DNA of 64,000 nucleotides from Rehmannia glutinosa (lineage: Eukaryota; Streptophyta; Magnoliopsida; Lamiales; Orobanchaceae). The notes beneath the pieces were generated by a model. That model made no database searches, was not told where the DNA came from, and worked only from the letters and a program-made list of their open reading frames with translations. The stretch covers positions 6,243,419-6,307,418 of the forward strand of contig CM071930.1 of the NCBI GenBank assembly GCA_016081115.2, given 5' to 3'. Shown piece by piece: positions 58,200 to 64,000 of the stretch (its first letter is position 1; every line of letters starts with the position of its first letter). A program made the translations under genes and the position numbers.

Positions 58200-58990
58200 G
58201 GTTGATCTTGAATTATCATATCAATCTCCTTAATAGTTGGAGATTCAATGATTTCTGGTAACACCACCCTGGCAAAGTCCTCAAAGATTCTTGGGACTTC
58301 AATAAATTCCTTTCTCAAGAATACTTCGGAATGATGGGTATTCGAGAGAGCATAGGAAATCTTGTATGTGATCGAGTAAGGCCTGTTTCATTCTTTCATC
58401 AAATCGACTCTTTTGAAATCTTGATGAGGGTTAGGACTCTACTGAAGTCTCGATCTCCCAAATTGTATGCAATTCTAGGATAGACATTAAATGCCAATTT
58501 CCCTACATACAAATTTCCTGTAACCGCTCCAAGGCAAGAATCCTTGAGATGCGAGATTCGCTTGTCAAAGATAGTAAGATTGAGAGGCGAATCTATTCCT
58601 TCTTTGAATGTTGCTTTAATAATTACTCTTATGGCTCCGATATGAATCCATGAGAGTGTATTTGCAACTTCTCTTGTATTTCTCTAATAGGGACCAACTG
58701 CATCTCGATCAGGTTACCGGTAAACTCCATTGGAATAGCAAATTCTCCGGTTGTTACCCTGTGGATAATTTGGTGTTTTCTGTTACGAAACCCAATTTTA
58801 TCCAATGCTTTTTCCATAGCTCCGATCGTAAATCCATCATAGATTTGAAGCTTTGGATCTTCCTTCATAATTCTCATAAGAGTCTTATGAGATACCGTAG
58901 TATGAGAGAGGAATCGACATATCCTCCCCGACCGTCGTTGAAGAATTTCTTCTTCACTCACGATTCGAATCGATTCACTTCCATCATCGA
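58200..58990 (-). pseudogene. Caulimovirid movement protein (copy B), broken
   Basis: Frame 58629-58961 includes EEEILQRRSGRICRFLSHTT and EKALDKIGFRNRKHQIIHR; the 30K core follows in other frames at about 58270-58640 (GNLYVGKL and FNVYP words). It corresponds to 8513-9440 of copy A. Confidence 0.6.
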
Positions 58991-61085
58991 ATAGATCTCT
59001 TATTCATAGATGCTTTCATCCGGGGAATATCCTCAAATTAATACACCTGTATTAAATCCACGATAATAGACAACTTCTTCGATTTCGGTGTGGCCTCGAA
59101 TCGACTCGACTCGTTTTTGATTGTCCGGGAAATCCGTTGCGATATGCCCTCTTGCTCCGCATGTCCAAGCAATTACTGATCTTTGAAACTTTCATTAGCT
59201 CTAGTGTGAGCACGCCCGAAAGTTCTTCTCCCTGGATTTCTAGTACTTGCTTGATTAGAACCCGATGATGAGGCTCTACTCCGCTTGGTACTCGGTCTTT
59301 GTCCGATTTATAACCGGGCTTTTTGTTTTGACGAGAACCTTCTAGGTCTCCATGAAGACCGCTTCTTTTGTTGTTGCTTCCTCGGCGGTATGGATGGCTT
59401 CTCTCCTTCTTCTTCTTGTGCCACCTTTGTTGACCTCCCACAATGTTGGGATATCATTATCCACGCAATATAGAGGAACCGCTTTGTTAGTTCCTCTTAA
59501 TCTCTTGTAATTCTGTGCAGAGTCGCTTGATAGCACCATTCGATAACTTGGCCTTTAGGAAAGACATTTTTCGCCCACGGTTTCTCTTGACTCCACCCTT
59601 GTATTCCCCGATAAGCATTTCTCTCCGGGGACTCGGAATCTTGGCAAAGAATAGTTTGTGCGCCTTCTTTTTCTTCAATCTTGGATTTCCACCAGTATTC
59701 GGTGAACAACTTGATATATTCGTCAATATGACAAATATCCAAGAATCAAGGCTATAGAGGGCTTATTTATATTTCTTTTTTTTTTATCCTCTAATCCCTT
59801 GAAATAACCCGTCGATGAATTGGATTTTGAATAATTTTGCCATACCATCGACAATTCCTTTAAGTGATTCCCCGATGTGACCGAACTTTTCGCACTAGCA
59901 TCGGTCATATCCCGAGCAATCTTCACCGATCCTTCAAGAATCATTTCAAGGAGTAAAATGAATGAATCCTTTGTAAGATCGAGGTTCTCTTGAAATTCTC
60001 ATACCAAGCCCATTCATCAATGAGAACTTCTGCATTTTTAAAATGGGATGTCCAAATTTAACATCAACCCATACGGATGTATTGGGTCGAGGTGCGATCT
60101 TCCATAAGGCGTCGATAAACATTCGGCCTTCCGATAGGTTGTGCGGTTCCCGCAAAGAGGTTTCGACCTCCGTCCCCGAAAGTGGATCACTTCCCGTCGT
60201 GAAATCCCAGCGTGTGGCATCCTCTCGCCCCGAGTTCCATGATGCGAACTGTGCTTTCTTCGACGTTAGGATTAATCGGTGGCGGTGGTGGTGGAATTGG
60301 TCTACCTTGTGGGTCATAGGTAACCAAAGCTAATTCCTCACTGCGTTCATCTTTAAATCTACAATACCTAATCCCGAAGGATTCGCCAGGTCATGTAGAT
60401 CTTTAAGATTCATCTTTTCAATATCCATCTTTTTATTTTTTGATGGATTTTCCTTTGATTAGAGCAATGAGCTTCTCCTCATCCGTCATTTTTCGTATGA
60501 CTTGGTTGGTTTCCCTTTTTGGTGTAAATAGGGTGCTTGTCCCAAAATCAATACGTTTCCTTTCCTCCGGATGAACTTGGCCATCCTCCAGGTTCTTGAC
60601 TCGTTTATGAATATCATGAAGGAGTTCAAGAGTTTCTTCGATTTTTCACCATCGTCTCCATCCGGTTCTTGATCGATGAACTTGTCTTTGGTAGATGAAT
60701 ATGGCGGTTGCCATAATTCTCGCACCATCTTCTCGATTTCTCTAAGATCTTGGAGATCTTAGATTTGTGGGAAGTATCTCGTTCCACTCGGGTACTCCAT
60801 CGGGAATCATTGTTCGATGGGAATTTCCATGAACCATTTCTTGAAGGTTCATCAAGTGAATATATAGGGTCCAGTTAAGGATCCAGAATCGCTATAATAT
60901 TCTGCTCGCATTTGCATTGCCTTAAGGTTTCCCCGTCGGCTCGCCATTCCTTTTCTTCATGTTGGTATTCCCAATATGAAACCTGGTCAAGGTGTTCTTG
61001 TGCATACATCGTCAATATTTGACGATATGTCTGTAAGGGTACATCTCGGACATCGGTCCGGATCCATAATCTCGGAGTAATTTCT
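58990..61085 (-). pseudogene. Caulimovirid capsid-like region (copy B), broken
   Basis: Frames 60486-60728, 59946-60317, 59723-59944 (DMTDASAKSSVTSGNHLKEL), 59487-59742 and 59052-59441 cover the region. Lys/Arg-rich segments near 59340-59440 (RWHKKKKERSHPYRRGS) precede the finger-like segment at about 59125-59175. A Pro-rich stretch is near 60275-60300. The order and composition match copy A. Confidence 0.5.
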
Positions 61086-61147
61086 CCTCACCAATTGTTA
61101 ATTACATAAATATAATAAATTTAACTAAAAGTTCTTAATAAACCCAA

Positions 61148-61158
61148 GCTCGATACCA
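61148..61158 (-). promoter_or_regulatory. Caulimovirid primer-binding site (copy B)
   Basis: The minus strand reads TGGTATCGAGC, followed by TTGGG as in a tRNA-Met complement. It shows the same single-base loss as copy A. Confidence 0.75.
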
Positions 61159-61467
61159 TTTTCGTGGCCCAAAGTTAAAGAGTTGAGTCTTTGAAAAGAT
61201 CGGTCCTTTGAATAAAAATTGAAATATCTAGGGACCAAATTTGATAAACCAAGAAACATAGGGTACCAAAAATGATACATTCGAAAGTTTGGAAAACCTT
61301 CTACAACGATCAACCGGTCGGTTTTAACGATTTATTTAACGACAGGTATCCGAATTGATTAAAACTCAAAACGTTGGGTACTAAAACTGATTAAATCGAA
61401 ACCTGGGATCAAAGCGAAAACTAGGTATAATTGAGGTACTAAAACCGAAAATAACCCATTATTATAA

Positions 61468-62373
61468 TTATCAATTGTTCTTTTGTGGAGCTTTTGCATC
61501 ATATCGGTTAGGCCATATCTTTCATCTCTATTCTCCAATCATTTGCCGGTGGTTAAGCTACAAATTAATTGATCTTGTACATGTTATCAGCGATTAAACC
61601 CGGATTCAAATCTCATCCTCTTCCCTATCAGGCGTCTCATTTCATCTTCTCCTTAATAGAAAGGGAAATGATATAGAGATAGTGGTTGTCTAACGAGCCG
61701 CTTTGTGTTGGATGCTCATTACCCTTCCCACAATGATGGCTCGTTCGGGCCATCACACATAAACCCATAACTGAAATCCCCAAATTGGCTTGGTTTCATG
61801 ATGTAGAATCTATGCTTCCCCTAAAAAAAAAAAGATGTAGAATTTATGCTGAATCACCATTTAGCGGCGAATAGAGTTGTCTTTCACAACAAGGAGAATT
61901 TCTTCTTGAAAAAAAATTAAGGAACTAACTTTCTTTGGAGTAGTAAGACTATGAATCGTGACAATTTCATAGTCTTGGCTGCCATCTCCCTCCACGTGAG
62001 ATCGAATGGTCAAATAGAGACGAAACCTGTGCGAAAGTGCTATGTGTCTAGAAACTCGGGATTGTTTTGGTGTAGCAACTATATTTCAATTCATCCTCTT
62101 TTTCAAGCATTTCATAATAGAGCGTAGGCCTCCCAAAAGGTAACGGAGCCATGTTTTCATCTCCAACAATGTGATCTTTGATAAATTATCATTTCCACTT
62201 TATTGGGTTTTCATGGGGTTGTAAAATTGTAAGGTAATTGTGGTATAAGATTATCTTGACGTCGGAATCCGGAGACTCCACATTTCTAAAAAAGAAAATG
62301 TCCTCGTGGGCTAACAATCGATGTGGGTGAGGAAAAAGGCTAAATGTAATACAAGAGAACGATAAGTATGCAC
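61468..62373. other. Intergenic DNA without a gene
   Basis: No supported gene. A box-B-like GGATTCAAATC near 61605 hints at an old SINE but is not enough to call one. The region holds the tiny poly(A) insertion listed separately. Confidence 0.45.
61800..61851 (+). mobile_element. Minimal retroposed poly(A) insertion with target duplication
   Basis: GATGTAGAATCTATGCT (61800-61816) is followed by TCCCCT plus A12 (61817-61834), then GATGTAGAATTTATGCT (61835-61851). A 17-bp direct repeat with one mismatch around an A-tailed 18-bp insert is what an extremely 5'-truncated LINE or SINE insertion leaves. Confidence 0.55.
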
Positions 62374-62790
62374 TGATACGACCTAAATCGGTTATATGCG
62401 TATTCTATATGCTCGGAGAAATAATATGATCTCTTAAATGCTTTGAATACAAAGATCATACACCCCTTTTAGTCATAAATGGGGGTATTGATTGACATGT
62501 ATTTTGCATGTATTTTGGGCTTAATCTTGGCTAGAATGTGTTGATATGCAAGCATTATATGAGCAAATAGAGTTTTGTTCCTATTTTGTGGAAAAGGATT
62601 ACGCTTTGCTCGTTTTGTAGGAATTTATCGATAATTGTAGCATTTTGGCAACAATTCGGAGCATTGCAATCGCCAATACTTGACATGATAGACGAAGTTT
62701 GGAGTCGAATCAAGAGAAGCCAGACGAACCAGGCGAAAAACGGAAGAAAAAGGGCCAAGTGTTAGCTGTTACAGGTGCGCACGGGCAGGG

Positions 62791-62970
62791 CGTGCTCCCT
62801 AGCACATCCCGTGCTCAACCTATAACTGAAGACTCAGGGTTCGACTACCAGCATGGGCAGCTCGTGCCATATGGCACGACCCGTGCCTCCTTCGAGGAGT
62901 TTTGGGAGATCCATGCGGCACCAAAGACGGGTTGGGCGTGCCATACAGCACGACCCATGCTCCTCTGCGG
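62791..62970 (+). repeat. Three CGTGC...GCACG hairpin units inside the gypsy LTR
   Basis: CGTGCTCCCTAGCACATCCC (62791), CGTGCCATATGGCACGACCC (62863) and CGTGCCATACAGCACGACCC (62937) recur 72-74 bp apart. Each is a short inverted repeat followed by (G/A)TGCTC-like sequence. They sit upstream of the TATA box. Confidence 0.65.
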
Positions 62971-63020
62971 GAAAACACATAGTTTGACTCGTGGTGAACT
63001 AGGTTTCGACCCAAACGAAG

Positions 63021-63027
63021 TATAAAT
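63021..63027 (+). promoter_or_regulatory. TATA box of the gypsy LTR
   Basis: TATAAAT in GAAGTATAAATAGAGAC, followed by a leader of about 900 bp to the LTR end. Confidence 0.6.
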
Positions 63028-63971
63028 AGAGACAGGGCGGCCACAAACAAGGACACACTGATTTTTACCCTAGAAAGCAGAGAAAAGAGCAGTTTTCCAC
63101 CGGAGATTCGGAGAGAAAAGAGCATTTTTACCCTTTGAGGATTGAAGATAGATCGAGAGATCGTCATAATCCTCGAGTTCACTCATTCCATAGTATCATT
63201 ATTTCAATTAGTTTAGACATGAACATTAATAATTTGTCTATGGATTATTTGTTTTCTATGTCTGGCTAAACACTTTGTGATTCCCAGGTTTGGAGTAGGT
63301 TAATGGATACTTTTGTTTGATGATTCATTGCAATCAAAGTTAATGTTTTCCAATCCTATCCAAGTACTTTGCTTTAATTCTTGTTTTATCAAAAAGCTAT
63401 TGGTTTAACTTGTTTTGATATATTGATTCATAATTCGAACATATGAGTTTCAATATTAGATCTATGAGTACTTGACATGAATAGCTTGCATGATTGAGAA
63501 GTCTGTGAATATTCGTGAGGCATTTTAATCTTTTGAACTTTTGGGAGTTGGATATCTCATGTTAAGCAGAGATGCTAGCATAGATATTCCAATCAATGCT
63601 TTTACATGCATCTCGAGAGAGAGGGTAAATTACTTTTGGGATTGGTCTATAGGGAAGAATACATTTAACTTTAGTTTGATAAATCTGATAATAAAAGGGG
63701 ATATTAACTAAAACCACAATCTAGGAATCCATTCGTTCATACTTGATCTTTTAATCCATTCTTTGCTTTGTTATTCTAGGATAATTTCTGCTTTAGTGTT
63801 AATAAAATCAATCCATCTCAATTTCAATAGTCTAGATAAAAATAAGACTATTATAATCCAGTAATTAGTTCATTAATTTATTAGTCCCCGTGGATTTGAC
63901 CTTGCTAACCCTATTCTATAAACTGCACCGTACACTTGCGGTGAAGCTAAAAAATTAGGCTAACAAGTTTT

Positions 63972-63989
63972 TGCCGCCGTTGCAGGGGA
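63972..63989 (+). promoter_or_regulatory. Gypsy primer-binding site (tRNA-Asp type)
   Basis: TGCCGCCGTTGCAGGGGA matches the usual Athila/Tat primer site TGGCGCCGTTGCCGGGGA at 16 of 18 positions and lies 6 bp after the LTR end. Confidence 0.75.
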
Positions 63990-64000
63990 TAAATTTTTAG

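Larger units (their letters stand above)
53664..61165 (-). other. Endogenous caulimovirid, copy B (full-length, decayed)
   Basis: It is collinear with copy A in inverse orientation, with the same two ends. It is better preserved: the downstream ORF is open for 224 codons and RT for 194 and 118 codons. Order on the minus strand: primer site, capsid-like region, movement protein, protease, RT, RNase H, downstream ORF, TATA box, poly(A) signals. Where A and B differ, CAG/CTG here often faces CG in A (CTCTGGG against CTCGGG near 54590/12940; CTCCTGAA against CTCCGAA near 54900/12625). Confidence 0.82.
53401..61467. mobile_element. MULE-like inverted-repeat element carrying endogenous caulimovirid copy B
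   Basis: ATTATTATAA at 53401-53410 and 61458-61467 flanks 8047 bp. The left end GGTATAATTTCACTTTTCAT and the right end in reverse complement GGGTTATTTTCGGTTTTAGT share a long series of TACCCAAT/GGTACC-like phrases over about 150 bp (GATACCCCTGTTTTC against GATCCCAGGTTTCGA). This is the Mutator-type pattern again, in a family different from the one around copy A. The arms are about 250 and 290 bp, and everything between them is virus sequence. Confidence 0.7.
62374..63965 (+). repeat. 5' LTR of a Ty3/gypsy element (Athila/Tat-like), element runs off the window
   Basis: The right end ...GGCTAACA is followed within 6 bp by a tRNA-Asp-type primer site, so the LTR end is firm. The start at TGATACGACC (62374) is inferred from the TG rule and typical starts of this group. 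A TATA box (TATAAATA) is at 63021 and a leader follows. The 3' part contains CCCCGTGGATTTGACCTTGC and TAAACTGCACCGTACACTTG, phrases typical of Athila/Tat LTR ends. The frame 62699-63025 crosses a repeat and is not a gene. Confidence 0.7.

Noticed and set aside
61540..61640. tRNA-derived SINE near GGATTCAAATC
   Set aside because: Box A is only suggestive (GGTGGTTAAGCT), and borders and tail are missing; the nearby poly(A) belongs to a different tiny insertion with its own duplication.
62699..63025. 108-codon frame near the right end
   Set aside because: It lies within the gypsy LTR upstream of the TATA box and consists partly of the three hairpin repeats.

Overview
The window looks like nuclear DNA of a flowering plant (probably a eudicot), from a gene-poor, heterochromatic region. 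It is AT-rich between elements, and nearly everything recognisable is transposable-element or endogenous-virus sequence. I could not support any intact host protein-coding gene, tRNA, rRNA or organelle insertion.

Layout from left to right. 1-2.3 kb: AT-rich DNA with a recurrent ATAAGCA/TGCTTAT word and a FAR1-like exon scrap. 3.25-3.94 kb: a short LINE-derived insertion with a perfect 16-bp target duplication. 6.1-14.35 kb: a Mutator-like (MULE) inverted-repeat element that contains an endogenous caulimovirid (copy A, plus strand). 14.6-15.9 kb: a small non-autonomous MULE with internal repeats. 16.04-30.07 kb: a 14-kb Ty1/copia element of SIRE/Maximus type on the minus strand, with two 1.55-kb LTRs, a CAGAT target duplication, gag-pol and a long third-ORF region. 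30.87-32.42 kb: a fold-back MULE. 34.85-42.28 kb: a larger MULE of the Kaonashi (Ulp1-carrying) kind, with a mudrA-like transposase and a convergent DUF1985/Ulp1 gene, plus three arrays of a GGCACGATATCGTGCC palindrome. 42.84-43.21 kb: a hAT MITE. 43.26-49.54 kb: an almost full-length L1-type LINE. 50.0-51.8 and 52.1-53.0 kb: two more non-autonomous MULEs. 53.4-61.46 kb: another MULE-like element that carries a second, inverted caulimovirid (copy B). 62.4-64.0 kb: the 5' LTR and primer-binding site of a Ty3/gypsy element that runs off the window.

Three themes recur. First, at least seven elements have inverted ends and 9-10 bp direct repeats at their borders, the Mutator hallmark; two of these hold the two virus copies. 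Second, several MULEs carry arrays of short words (palindromes, ACTAATAC or GATACTTT units) that no coding feature explains. Third, when duplicated sequences within the window are aligned (the two copia LTRs, or the two virus copies), a large share of the differences are CAG or CTG in one copy and CG/CGG/CGA in the other. Plant transposons are heavily methylated at CWG sites, so this looks like a methylation-linked long-read sequencing error. Many of the apparent frameshifts may therefore not be real. All coding features here are listed as pseudogenes because no frame is open as read, but real intactness may be higher.
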